This document shows, one piece after another, positions 1 through 11,109 of a stretch of 64,000 nucleotides of DNA (its first letter is position 1; each line of letters starts with the position of its first letter). The position numbers and the translations under genes were made by a program. Source of the DNA: Xanthostigma xanthostigma (lineage: Eukaryota; Arthropoda; Insecta; Raphidioptera; Raphidiidae); NCBI GenBank assembly GCA_963575645.1, contig OY754465.1:45720401-45784400 (forward strand), read 5' to 3'. The notes beneath the pieces were generated by a model. It saw nothing but the letters and a program-made list of their open reading frames with translations. It made no database searches and was not told where the DNA came from.

Positions 1-214
1 TGAACCAAATAAATAACTACTTACGTTCGGTGAATATGACCATCAGGTAAAAAGTTCGAATTATCGAAGTTGATATTCGATTTATCGAAGAAAATATTAC
101 ATTGTGATATATGAGGAGTTCAAGGGACCACCCAAGAAATTCGAAATATTGGAGTTCGAAGTAACGAAGTTCCACTAGAAATCTACATACCAAATGTTAT
201 AGAAAATATAGAAA
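1..214. other. left edge, no gene recognised
   Basis: AT-rich sequence with several short 'attcgaa / tcgaag' motifs. I see no exon, RNA gene or clear repeat boundary. It is upstream of, or in an upstream intron of, the chaoptin-like gene. Confidence 0.4.
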
Positions 215-470
215 AAATGAGTAATGAATTATCGAAGTTTACTTATGTCTTAAAAATCTAAATTTCTATATAGATAATGACGTAACTTTGTTAAGAACAA
301 TATATTATAACTTTATTTTTCCACGTTTGAAGTATGGAATTCTGACTTAGGGCAATAGCTCTAATTCCAAAGATATTTTTATACTCCATAAAAAATCTTG
401 TTCGCATCATCATGAAAACGGTGTGATTCATGTAGGGGTCTATTTAAAAATATTAACTTTCTAACCGTCC
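215..470 (+). pseudogene. LINE reverse transcriptase C-terminal remnant
   Basis: Translating across frames gives the thumb and post-RT pattern of non-LTR elements also seen at 40.6-42.3 kb in this window. A leucine-rich piece near 230-300 is followed by a match to 'PRLKYGIL.WGNSS' and 'KDIFILHKKS' around 318-400. Stops and frame changes break it up, so it is dead. The family is probably the same broad CR1/L2/Jockey-like group as the better preserved copies. Nothing marks its ends. Confidence 0.5.
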
Positions 471-919
471 CGTGTATTTTTGTTTATTGTCGCTAAGTTT
501 GTGCGCGTCTACACTTAAATTCGTATGCCAGTACAAATGCTGTACATGATCATAACACCCGTCACAATAATCTATTAATAAGACCGAATTGACATATAAA
601 TTTATTTTTAAGTAGTCCCCACAATTTTCCCATCCGAGCTTATAACAAGTTGCCATAGTATATGGAAATGTAGGTACTAACGACATAAAAATAAAATAAA
701 ACAATTTTTAATTGCATTTGAATTTTATAACACTAATACATTTTTAAATTCGCAAGTTTAAGCTTTTATGTACCTACTTATGACATGTCAAATAAATGTA
801 TCACAATTTCCATTGACAAATAAAGTATGTTGGGTATAATCAAATACAAAATACGTAAATAATATAAAATATCAATTATATTTAACAGTTGTTTATATAA
901 CTATATCTATACTTCTATA
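471..919. other. gene-less AT-rich stretch
   Basis: No coding pattern, RNA gene or repeat pair was recognised. Reading frames here are short and look random. Confidence 0.4.
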
Positions 920-1622
920 TCTATGCTAATATATAAAGCTGAAGAGTTTGTTTGTTTGTTTGAACGCGCTAATCTCAGAAACTACTGGTTCGAATTGAAA
1001 AAAAAAATTTTTTCTTGGATAGCCCGAGGAAGGCTACAGGCTATATAATATTACGCTACGACCAATTGGAGCGGAACTTAAATGAAAAATGTTGCAAGAT
1101 GTATCTCAAAATTAGTCCGTCCGACAAATATTATGAGGTGAAATGCCTTAACTAAATATTGCAATATTAGAGTACAAGCCCGGATAGCTCAGTCGGTAGA
1201 GTGTAAGACTCTTAATGCCAGGGTCTAGGGTTCAAGCCCGACGTCAGCGAATATATTTTTATTTTCTACATTGATTTCTTCTAAGGCTTACATTTCAACT
1301 TTTTTGAAATTTTATTGCGACTAATTAAAATTAAATAAATCTAATTAATAGCTCATTTGAAAAATGTTACAACTATAGGCACCTATATAAAAATAATTTT
1401 CCTACAGTGTTTTCAATTAAATATTTATTATAAGAAATTTATTACTTAAAAAAAGTATAAATACTGCTTTTTAACGGCAAAAACTTTTGAACGGTAACGC
1501 CGATCATTATGAAGTTTGTACACAACATTCATCTCGGTAAACTAAGATGAATGTGTGTACTCATGTCCCTTCCTTCCCCATTCGTTCTTTTGCACCCGGG
1601 TGAAACCGGGCGGGACCGCTAG
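920..1622 (+). mobile_element. non-autonomous Helitron-like element, copy 1
   Basis: The element starts with TC after an A at 919 and ends in CTAG at 1619-1622 followed by T, the Helitron end signature. A GC-rich terminal hairpin region (CCCGGGTGAAACCGGGCGGG, 1596-1615) precedes the end. The head ('gctgaagagtttgtttgttt', about 938) and tail match a second copy at 4573-4912. Relative to that copy this one carries extra sequence at about 1112-1478 that includes a tRNA-Lys-like stretch. No Rep/helicase ORF is present, so it is non-autonomous. Confidence 0.65.
1178..1249 (+). pseudogene. tRNA-Lys(CTT)-like pseudogene or SINE head
   Basis: Both internal pol III boxes are recognisable: A box TAGCTCAGTCGG and B box GGTTCAAGCCC. 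The loop 'gactcttaat' gives anticodon CTT as in tRNA-Lys. The acceptor stem (GCCCGGA against the 3' end) and the anticodon stem are mispaired, so it is not a functional tRNA. It lies in sequence absent from the second Helitron-like copy, so it is probably the head of a tRNA-Lys-derived SINE inserted in that element. Confidence 0.65.
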
Positions 1623-4003
1623 TTTAGATATACTTTAAACGAACGGTTAGCGGATTCTAACAGTCACACGAGTCATTATATCATTGCGCCTGAGATTTAT
1701 ACTATATATTTTGCACTGCCCTCTATAGAACAGCTGCTTTTCACCTCATTATCAGTAACAAACTTCACTTTTAATTGCGTAGGCTATCTCTCTCCCTCTC
1801 TGGTTCGAACTCGCAGCACAAAAATAAGCATAATCTGCTATAGAAATGGTTAGTGCGACCACTTGGTTTTATTTTACGCCCTCGTGTTAAAACGGTTTAA
1901 TTAACGCAACTTTGAATGTCATGTTTTGTTTCTGTACCATTCTGTATACACGATGTAGCATCTATACTCGTGTCTACATTACAGGAGGATTATAGCTGAA
2001 ACGATACGACATTTTTAAATCTTTAGGGAAATAGCAGATTGTATACAAATTGTACTTTACGTTGAAGTTTAAAAATGATCGCCGTATTACCGAAAGAGAA
2101 AAAATGGAAGAACATGTAACTTGGGAATAGCTGCTAAGTACACGAAATGAATGATTCGACGTAATGACAGGTTCGGAAATCAGGAATATAGATAGAAATA
2201 TAATTTCGTAAATGTTTTTCATGTAAATTCCTAGACACTTCCGGTGCGATTACCAGACGCTGTCTTTCAAATTTATTGAACACGACGGGCTTTATTATAC
2301 ACACAAAAGATAACACTGAATATTGTAATTAAAAAAAAGTAAAATAATTAAATGTCTCAGCCTGAAAGTTTTATTATTAAAAAAGATTTTATAAAGTAAT
2401 AGTTATTGGCGTAACTAGTAGTCTAAGTCATTCATCGCGCTGACAGGTCATGACTTAGCCTACAAGTTACGCCCATAATTTTATTCAACAATTGCGCGTT
2501 ATTCATGTTTTATTTATTGTTATTAATGAGATGTTGTAAATATCTATTTATTTCTTTATAAAAAAAAACTGTCAATACTAACAGCACCAAACAGCACGAT
2601 TCAATGTTTTGGTTTGAGGTTAGCCGGTTATGAATAAACTCCATGTCGAAAACATTCGGCCTCTCAATTTTAGCCTCAATGGGTAACAACGGAGTTGTTG
2701 TTACCGACTATTTCGTTACGACTCAGAAAATAGTTACGTTTATTTTCATTACTCCACAATGGCCGAGCTAGTAGGAATCTTCACTAAGTTATGACAAGTA
2801 ATTGTCACCAGTCGGTAAATGGCTATTTAGGGTTCGGTTTTTAGGCATCATAAAACATGAATAACGCGCATGAGTTGAATAAAAGTGATTTTTATATTTT
2901 AAACAGTATAAACAAGGTTTCAAAAAGACATCGTCAAAACGCACATTCATCAGAATTTTAAAGATTAAAAAGAGTACAGCCAAAATCATACGGTAGATAT
3001 TTTGATAATTTTCAATCAATACCGGCCTGACTGCAATCTTTGTGCAGTCTACACAGCAAATGTCCGATCAACGGGGATTTCCCGAAGGACTCTGCTATAC
3101 TTGAAATAATCTCTGCTATTGACAATATAATATACTCTTCTTCAATATCTATCATATATTCTTCATAATATAAATGTGTAAGCTATGCCACGGACTACAA
3201 CATGTCTACGTCACTAGACTAATGACTTTCTTTTTGTTTGAAACAAAGTAGATACGACAAAAATTGACAAGAAGTTGATTTCTAACCGATTTGTAACAGT
3301 TTGATCGTTTCAGTTGGGGTGGAAGTATAACACAGATACAATTATTTTATATATATTTTCCTTTTTATCTCAAAAACAGTGTCGTTGCTAGATTCATCGG
3401 CAAAGCAAGGTTCTGATTTTTTGCCCTTAAAAAGTGGTTGTTGGTTGATATATTCAAACTAGCTATTCTCTCTCTCTCTCTCCTTCTCGGGAAATATTAT
3501 GTTGACCTTCCTATCTACGCAACCATCCCCACTTATAACTTACACCCATAGAATATGTGACGGTAGGTGAAAAATCCGTTTTGATAAGATTGGCAAAAAA
3601 CCCGTTCTTACATCGAGAAAGGAGTAACTATCCCAAATTTAAAGTATGTATAGTTTAGTAGATCTCGTGATGAGTCAGTCAGTAAGTCAGTGAATATTAA
3701 TCGTATTGCTGATTGCGTGTTTCCAGATTTGCGCCCCTGGCGCGGATTCCAGTATCCAGGTGCTGCTGTTAGTTTAAACTGTGGGGTGAAATAGGGTAAA
3801 CTCTACCTTTTTGCAAACATCTATAAAATTATCAAAATCCGTATTGTTTCTTCATATGAAACATTTTTAAATGAGAATGTTTTTATTTTACATTTGTAAT
3901 TTTAATTCGTTTATTTGTAGGTATATATAATACTCATTTCATAATTTCATGCTCGAATAAACTCGAATATTTTATTTTGTTGCAGCAATTTGATAGTTTA
4001 TAA
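1623..4003. other. gene-less stretch upstream of the first visible exon
   Basis: Mostly unremarkable AT-rich DNA. There is a short CT microsatellite at about 3463-3484. A GC-rich 33-bp segment at 3727-3759 sits behind a good acceptor-like 'gtttccag' and ends at CAG before GTGCTG. I do not claim it as an exon. No signal peptide or LRR N-terminal cap was found for the downstream gene. Confidence 0.4.
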
Positions 4004-4250
4004 CGGGGCTTTTCAATCTTTTAGTCCTTAGTATAAAAAAATATTTTATGACCCCCTACCCTCTGCTGTTCTTAACCAGTGTAGTGTATTTTATTATATT
4101 ACAAATATTAAATCCGTACATTTTTATTTATTTTCATAGTTAGGTTTCGGGTAAATACATAATTAAGTACTTTTTTTTTACTGAGGCTTCGCGATCCTCC
4201 TCGACCCTCTTGTAGAGACTTTGCGACCCCCTAGGGGTTGAAAAACACTG
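4004..4250. mobile_element. hAT-type (Charlie-like) non-autonomous element
   Basis: The left end reads 'cggggcttttcaa'. The right end, on the minus strand, begins CAGTGTTTTTCAACCCC, typical of hAT termini of the Charlie type, with 'gaccccc' motifs just inside both ends. Flanks gtttataa and ttataata resemble a degraded 8-bp target duplication. It ends 72 bp before the splice acceptor of the first recognised exon of the chaoptin-like gene. Confidence 0.55.
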
Positions 4251-4322
4251 TTATAATATAGTATGTGCTGTATTTAGTAAGAAAATATTGTGAAAAATTC
4301 AGTTGAAATGTTTTGTTTACAG

Positions 4323-4467
4323 ATTTGCCTCGTGGTCCAATAGCACAAGTAGACATCGCAAACAGTGGCCTGACCGCCGTGGAAAGTGGACCCTTGGCAG
4401 GCACCCAAGTTGATTCTTTGCGGCTTATGGCTAACAAAATTAAACATATCGAAGACAGAGCTTTCAG
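4323..4467 (+). CDS. chaoptin-like LRR gene, internal exon A
   Basis: The acceptor 'tgttttgtttacag' precedes it and CAG|GTACCT closes it. It starts with the last two bases of a codon and ends with two bases (AG) that the next exon completes as Ser. It encodes the first visible LRRs: VDIANSGL and VDSLRLMANKIKHIEDRAF show the LxxLxLxxNxI spacing. This is the most N-terminal part seen, so at least one more exon with signal peptide must lie upstream. The exon itself looks normal and unbroken. Confidence 0.85.
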
Positions 4468-4572
4468 GTACCTATTTATTTATTTAAATAGTCAGCAGTT
4501 TCAGTAGGTATTCGAGAATCTATTGTTTTTGAAATAAATGTTATAGTAACATGATTATGACAGCGTAAATAC
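4468..4572. other. 5' end of the 39-kb intron
   Basis: The donor GTACCT starts the 39,053-bp intron that runs to 43520. All repeat features between these points are intronic to the chaoptin-like gene. Confidence 0.8.
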
Positions 4573-4912
4573 AGCTGAAGAGTTTGTTTGTTTGGTTGAA
4601 CGCGCTAATCTCAGGAATTACTAGTTCGAATTAAAAAAAATTTTTTTTGTTGAGTAGCCCATTTATTGAGGAAGGCTATAGGCTATATAATATCACGCTA
4701 CGACCTATTGGAGCAGAGCATCAATGAAAAATGTTGCAAAATGTATACCTAACTCAAAATTTCGTCCCACAAAAACTTTTGAACGGTAACTCCGATCATC
4801 ATTACATTTGAACACAACATTCATCTCGGTAAACTAAGATGAATGTACGTACTCATGTCCCTCCCCCCATTCGTTATTTTGAACCCCGAGTGAAACCGGG
4901 CGGGACCGCTAG
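4573..4912 (+). mobile_element. non-autonomous Helitron-like element, copy 2
   Basis: It shares the 'gctgaagagtttgtttgttt' head and the 'gaaaccgggcgggaccgctag' tail with copy 1 (920-1622). It ends CTAG|T at 4909-4912. The extreme 5' end (TC...) seen in copy 1 is missing, so this copy is 5' truncated. It lacks the tRNA-Lys-containing segment of copy 1. Confidence 0.6.
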
Positions 4913-7354
4913 TCATTCAGTGAATCTGTAACAATAAAAAAATGCCAGCCAATTGAACCACAGAACCATTCCAACTTAAAAAATATGGAAATTTGGCACA
5001 TGCGTCGATTTTCCCCAAAACCAATAAGGCTTTTCATATTTGCATATCAAACATCCTTCCAAAATTTGGTTCCAATTCGCTCATTGGTTTCACCTGTATA
5101 GTGTTCACAAACTAGCAGATAAACAGACTTTTTCCAAAAGTATGATTTTGAATTCGGGGGATCTCAAAATGAAATAGTGTAAAAAGTTCGGATTTTTAAA
5201 TTACCACTCAAATGGAATCACATACGTGAAAACAAATAGAAAAAAACATTTCATTTTGAAAATTAACAATAATTAGAAATATCGAAATTAAATAGCACAA
5301 AGATATTTAACGCTAAAATGAACATTCCGTAACTATTTCAACAATTATTATAAATTATAAATTATTAATAAACGTGCCCATTCATCTGCAAATTAGAATT
5401 GTCGATAAAATCGTTCGATTAAAACAAATTTAATTTGGTTAACTAACAGTGTATAAAAATTGTGGGTGCGTGTAGTATTTACTCGCGGTTGAAATGAAAC
5501 TCTATTGACCACAAAATATAAGCTCAATTTATTACTAAACATAAATCCACTAAAATAAATATGTAAATAATGTTCAATTAAAGACAATGAGCGTAAGCTC
5601 TTTTATTGAGAACAGCGAAACAAATCACAACAGAAATAATTGAAATATAGGTACTCTCAATCACGTTTTCAGTCGGAGTTTTGTAATTGATCAACTGTTT
5701 ATTCATAGATATGTATTATAATTGTCCCTCTTAGCGATAAATACTAGTACTCGCAAACATTCCGAACTCGCATATGAAGTTTTACTTCAAAAATTCAGCT
5801 AGAGGTGCAGAACCCAGCCGACAAAATAGTGTATTTATAAACTTCTTATGTAAACTCCCTCTAAATGCACTACTATGTTTTATTTACCTAGCTGGCTTGC
5901 AGAAAGGATTGTCAAAAAATCTTATTTGTCAATGACCTTAGATTGTGAATATACATATTTCTCCATATAAAAAGCATAGTAGAGTTTTAAATCGATCCTG
6001 CTCGAAAAATAACTGATCGACTGAAACAATATTTTTCTTAATCTATTCATGTAAGTATTTAGCATCATTTTTTGTACAGTTTTCATTTCAATACAACGTT
6101 TTTCTACGCATTTTTATCAAAATTTAGTTTGAAAAGCGATCTTCTTCTATAGACTGCTCCTGATGTAAGGAAACTGTAATTTATGATCACAATCTAAAGT
6201 CATTGTCAAATCAAATTCTCTGACAATCTTTTCTGCAACCCAGCACTACACTATTAGATATGGAAATGTTACTTTTAAATGAAATAAGAAATAAAAAAAG
6301 CATTGTCAACTAAAAGTTACTTAGTTCACTTTTAAGCTATTGCATAGCTTCTATCGCGGGCTTTGAGCGCGGCGACCGAATCAAGAAATTCCGTAACGAA
6401 AAAAAACCTAACACCCCCCACTCCGACCGGCACAGCGGTGTGGCGTTGAAAGCCGTGCATCGTCTAACGTCGTTTCAGTTCGGCAGACTTCGGCACGGTG
6501 TTTGTGTGCGTGCGACTTGAATTTATATATAATACTGCTATAAAAATAACCTAAATTATTTAGGTTATGTGCAGAGAAAGTATATATGATATTATATCTA
6601 TATACATGTACATCGCGCGAAATTCTATGATCAAACTCTTAATATCGTTCTTTTTGTTCAAATTTTTTGAATTGTTTTGGTGTGTAATTACACTATTTAT
6701 ACCTTATTATTTATACCTAGCTATTTTCGTTTTATAGAGAAGAAAAACTTAAAGACCTAAAAAGAATATGCAATAGCTTTACCGCGGCAGTCCCCGAGTG
6801 CCACACGTATTTTTTGTGTTAGGCTAAATCGGATCCATTGAATGTTTTATGATACCAGGAAATTATTGAACTTTACGACCTGCAACTTTCCTATCACGCC
6901 ATATTTTGTAGTTTGCGGCTCTTTTTTGGGCAAAACTTGGACAAGCAATATTCAGATCGAGTTTCCTCAATGTTAAGTTTGTTGCTCGTGTTATCTTTAT
7001 CCAGTACACCACACTTATTCATACATACGTAGTTACTTAGGCTTTTGAAAGTTCTGGCTGAGCAAGTGTCCGTCTGTGTTTGGAAGTGTATGTGTTTACG
7101 TTGACTTCCGTTGAGGTTTATGATAAAGTTTCATTTCTGTCTGCGTTTTGCCAAGTCACCAACCAACATTATAATGTTATACCGACCTCACTTTGCGGTC
7201 TGTGAGATTTAGTTTGTAAATCAGTTACAGAAAGTTCGTTGTTGTTCTAAAATAAAACTAAATCTCTTATGTATAAACTAAATATGTGGTTATGTGATAC
7301 AAACTTCAACAGAAATAATGTAACCCAAAACTCTTCTCTATTTTGACATGTAAC
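4913..7354. other. intronic stretch with a GC-rich island
   Basis: No gene was recognised. Positions 6355-6515 are far richer in G+C and CpG than the surroundings and contain 'gtttcagttcggcag', an arthropod initiator-like TCAGT. A perfect palindrome (taacctaaattatttaggtta) lies at about 6548-6568. The rest is plain AT-rich intron. Confidence 0.4.
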
Positions 7355-7812
7355 TTCTTATAGTCCAAGAGCTAGCAAACATTTTTTGAGTAGGTACTCG
7401 TATTTGAGGCACCGTGAAAATTTGTGTAACTTCTTTTGTTATAATGGCTAATGATAAGCATTACGATTAACGTCATAATATTTTTAGAAGGCTTGTACAA
7501 GAAAAATTTAAATGTCACTGTCGGGACATGAACCCGAAACAACCAATTTCGCGTTGGCTGAGTTACATTACTCTACAGTTCCCACGACAGTTAATTTTGA
7601 TTTCACTCTTTTGTTATGTCTGAATACAAAATCAAAGGCCTAGCTGAAGGGTAGTGGGGTCTAGCCAAACCTTGAGTATTTAATTTTGCGAAATTTTATT
7701 TGCAAAAAAAAGTCCTTGAGACATCATGAAATTTTAATATCTTCAAATTTAGTATTTAATAAAATAAAAAATAAATAAGCCAGATTATTTAGTCGGGTCT
7801 AAATGTTTGCCT
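7355..7812. repeat. degraded copy of the 28.0-kb foldback repeat
   Basis: The sequence from 'gtccaagagctagcaaac' (7363) to 'ttagtcgggtctaaatgtt' matches 28025-28290 closely, including 'aaaaaaagtccttgag' and 'ggcctagctgaagggtagtg'. The similarity is interrupted only by the SINE-like insertion at 7443-7608. A single arm is present here, without the inverted partner seen at 28.4-28.6 kb. Confidence 0.65.
7443..7608 (-). mobile_element. tRNA-derived SINE with 9-bp target duplication
   Basis: The 166-bp insertion is flanked by direct repeats TTTTGTTAT at 434-442 and 609-617 (offset 7000). The empty site is visible in the related repeat near 28090. On the minus strand it carries a B-box-like GGGTTCATGTCCC and a 6-bp pairing of CTGTCG with CGACAG around a tRNA-sized region (about 7518-7590). 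The A box is weak. The tRNA of origin cannot be assigned. Confidence 0.6.
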
Positions 7813-9883
7813 GGGAGTGTATTCTCAACTTTTTTTCGTTATATTAGCAAATTCGTTATATTGTTAGCACTTCTTATTATTAATCGGTGGAGGGGATTTT
7901 CACCGGTACTCAACTTCGTCTAGTAGATTCATTAAAAAATCACGTGTTTTTATTAAATATTTAACCTCTATATTTTTTTTTGCATCTAGTTATTACAACT
8001 AGATGCAAGAAAATTTTATAAATCCTATAGATCCTTTATGTGGACTACTCTATCTGGCGGCGAAACTTACAACTATAATCAGAGGAACATGATTATGAAT
8101 CGTACTGTGAATCGGTACTGATAATTGTTAATTTTTTTATTATAATAATAAAAAGCGTTGAATAAATTAATAAATAACTTATTATGGAACTTGCGAAGAT
8201 TTCACCTCGTGCAAACACAAATAAAAAGTTGTAATAGTACCTCGTCAAAAAAATCCTACGTCACATTGTAGAATATATTATAAGAAATAAATGTTGCAAA
8301 TTTTATTCAAATCGGTTGAGTAGATATCGTGTACACCGTTTTGAAAAAATGTAGTTTCAAGAAAAAGGCAAAAGAAAAAACTAACTGATTGCTATAACTC
8401 CGGTAATAATTTGAATTTTGGAATAGTAAACGCTTAAAATATTCTTAAAAGTATAAACAATTCATGTAGGTATACTCTAAAAAAAAAAACGATTTTTTGA
8501 AAATCTTAAGGTGGCGTAACCCCTTAAAAATTGTTGTTTAAAAATGGAACCAAAGATTCTTGAAAATTGTAAATTAATTTCTGTGAGTTTTTTTATACTA
8601 CCTATATCGCGATCATTGGTATATTTAGTTTTTATGGGGTTTGTTTGGTTTGTAATGCATAAGGTGTTCGCGGGTTCACGGCTTATTGGCCGCCTGGACA
8701 GCGACTCGTACGGGAACACAGTGTGTGGTGACATTGTGGAAAACAGACGTATTAATTGTTCAGTGTTCATTATTTTATTATCATATATATTAATACGCTA
8801 AGATTTAAGATGTTTGCCTCCCTTTTTAGAAAAAAACCACACAATTTCTTCACATAAATTATATATCATTTTACAGATAATTGCTTGCTCTACTGACATC
8901 GACAACTAAAACATTTATTATTGCTATTGTTTTTGTAAATTAATTTTAGTTAAACTCTGAACAACGTCTGCCATCTGACGGCGTAACGTTAACACTTCGA
9001 TCTGTCATCTGACTTTCATATTGTAAATACTGCATACTGCCATCTGACGGGCAACGCTGAACAACGCTTTTGCTATTTACGCCTCTATATGACAATTTTG
9101 GTACAATATTTCTTTTACAACAAAAAGAAGAACGTTATAAGCAGTGTGCAAAATTAGAAACGAATTGAATACCTGCAATCATATTTAAAAAATAATTTTG
9201 TAAAGTGATAATTATTATACTTATTTAGCGCGAATAATTCGCACAGGTCACGCTAGTTATATATATATTCTTCATATTAATGATTTTATATTAACTATTA
9301 TCTTATCCTATTTTAAATCAAAATCAAAAATCAACAGTACACTTATTTAAATATCGAAATCCCATTAATTTGGAGACGGCGAAATCGTTCAGAGTTTGAA
9401 AACTGCACTAAGTAGATACCTAAGTTATTCCTGATTAGTATTTTTAATTTAGTTCGTCTTCTAAATATGTAACTTTTTCCAATTTTTCACTTTTGTGTTT
9501 TTTATCACATCGACAATGATAAGGTAAAATTTATTCACTCGGTATAAATTGTAGCTTTAATGACGTGTTTGTAAAGCACATAAATAGTAAGTATTAAATA
9601 TGTAAACATCGGATATGCCGTTAGAAATCGTTTCATCACGAAGTGATGTTAGCCGTCAGATTGTTGATTAAATGCAGATAGATATATCTACCTACATAAT
9701 ATAGTACCGGTATATTACATCTAATCTATATAGCGTAATAAAGTGTAGGTATACTATTTACACAAATGACTGGAATATAAGAATTTTGAGAATTTATGTC
9801 AGTCGCGTTAAATAATTCTATAATCTACATTAAAATATGATGACGTTTACATTTTCACCGTTATAGATTAGTGATGGCAGTGG
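7813..9883. other. intronic stretch, no gene seen
   Basis: AT-rich DNA. The only structure noticed is a motif GCCATCTGACGG or near variants recurring at about 8970, 9005 and 9040, probably a decayed repeat. Open frames around 8480-8800 on both strands overlap each other and show no domain. Confidence 0.35.
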
Positions 9884-9990
9884 CGGCGCATGATAATTTT
9901 AAATGGGTGTTCTGCAGGGTCAACGGAGAAATATCCTAACACGGGCTCCGAATAAGGAGAGAGGTGGGGATTAATTAAATTATGAATCAG
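9884..9990. repeat. dispersed repeat shared with 36124-36260
   Basis: The block 'ttttaaatgggtgttctgca' followed by 'cctaacacgg' and a GA-rich piece recurs at about 36180-36250 in the same orientation. Both follow a 'cagtggcg' motif (9880 and 36135) like the start of some hAT termini. The ends are not defined. Confidence 0.45.
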
Positions 9991-10535
9991 GTCCATGTTT
10001 ATGATGTTTTAATTGTTAACTTTTTTCAAACACTGTTGACAACAAACTACAATAAACACTGTAACACTAGTCACTACTGCCATAAGCCGGGTGTATCACG
10101 TATATGTATGTACGCCGAATAAAAGCCGTCAAAGGTGTTGATCGAATCACATAGAACACTTCTAGCACATGGCAGTGATATATTATGTTTATTTGTAGTA
10201 CTAATGTACTGACGATAAATGCAGCTCTAAATAACACGCTATAACATGTACTGCTTTGGAGTGCAGAACAGCGCCCAGACGCAAGAAAGTCTGCCACACA
10301 GAATACAATAGTTTTGTGGTATGCCAGTGGCTGTTAAACTTTAGCGTTGATTGTGTAACTATATTACACTATTTTCTAACAATAAATATTGAAAATGTAA
10401 TTCATTCTAAAATTATGAAGTATGAAGATTTTGGTTGCTCTGCATGGGTTGAATGAATAAGTTAGGGGTTATGGTTTAATAACCCGTTATGCACGTCATC
10501 CTAAAAGAATTTTTGTGCTCCCCCTTGTCCTGAAT
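9991..10535. other. intronic stretch, no gene seen
   Basis: Short overlapping frames on both strands around 10067-10456 have no recognisable domain. No repeat partner was found. Confidence 0.35.
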
Positions 10536-10690
10536 CTAGTCCTCTAATAGTTCGGATCTCCTCATGAAATCCAGAAGATTGGTGACAAGATTGTCCTGAG
10601 AAATTACTTCGCTCTCATCAATGTATCCATCGATGGTTGTTCTCCTGTAGGCTATGGCCTCGCATTCGAACAGTAAATGGTTGGCTCTGC
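10536..10690 (-). pseudogene. LINE C-terminal tail (post-RNase H zinc-knuckle region)
   Basis: On the minus strand an open stretch from about 10690 to the stop at 10536-10538 reads 'LLFECEAIAYRR' and continues to 'LLDFMRRSELLED'. The pattern 'H/LLFxCEAxAxxR' is the end of the zinc-binding C terminus of R1/I-group non-LTR ORF2 proteins. Upstream ORF2 sequence is absent, as expected for a 5'-truncated insertion. Low but specific evidence. Confidence 0.5.
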
Positions 10691-11109
10691 AGGGCTTATA
10701 AAGGAACCGTCACTGATTGATAAGTGAATTAAAAGAGGCCAATTTTTAAAAAACAAGTACCTAAAATGGACAAAATTTTCTCATGAATAGTCAGGAAAAT
10801 TTTGTGTTTCCTTGACGGTAATGCTGTAGAGAATGGTTTACATTTTAAATCGTCAACAATTCCTGTATATACTGACAATTAAAACGATAGCGTGATTTAA
10901 ATCATTATGTTGAAAAATTGTTCACTAACATTTTTATGTCTATTTCGTAAACAGTATACTTTTTGCTTGAAACAACACCTATAGATTGTTGAACTTAAAA
11001 TCATTTTCATAATGACTCTATTCTTAATTGACTTGTTTATCCAATCTACATACTAAAAAATGTTTGTACTTAAATATGCGATTTGTATGTCGTTACGAAT
11101 GTTTTCTTC

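Noticed and set aside
7518-7590. tRNA gene on the minus strand
   Set aside because: A B box and a partial acceptor pairing exist, but the A box and anticodon arm do not form. It is kept as a SINE only.
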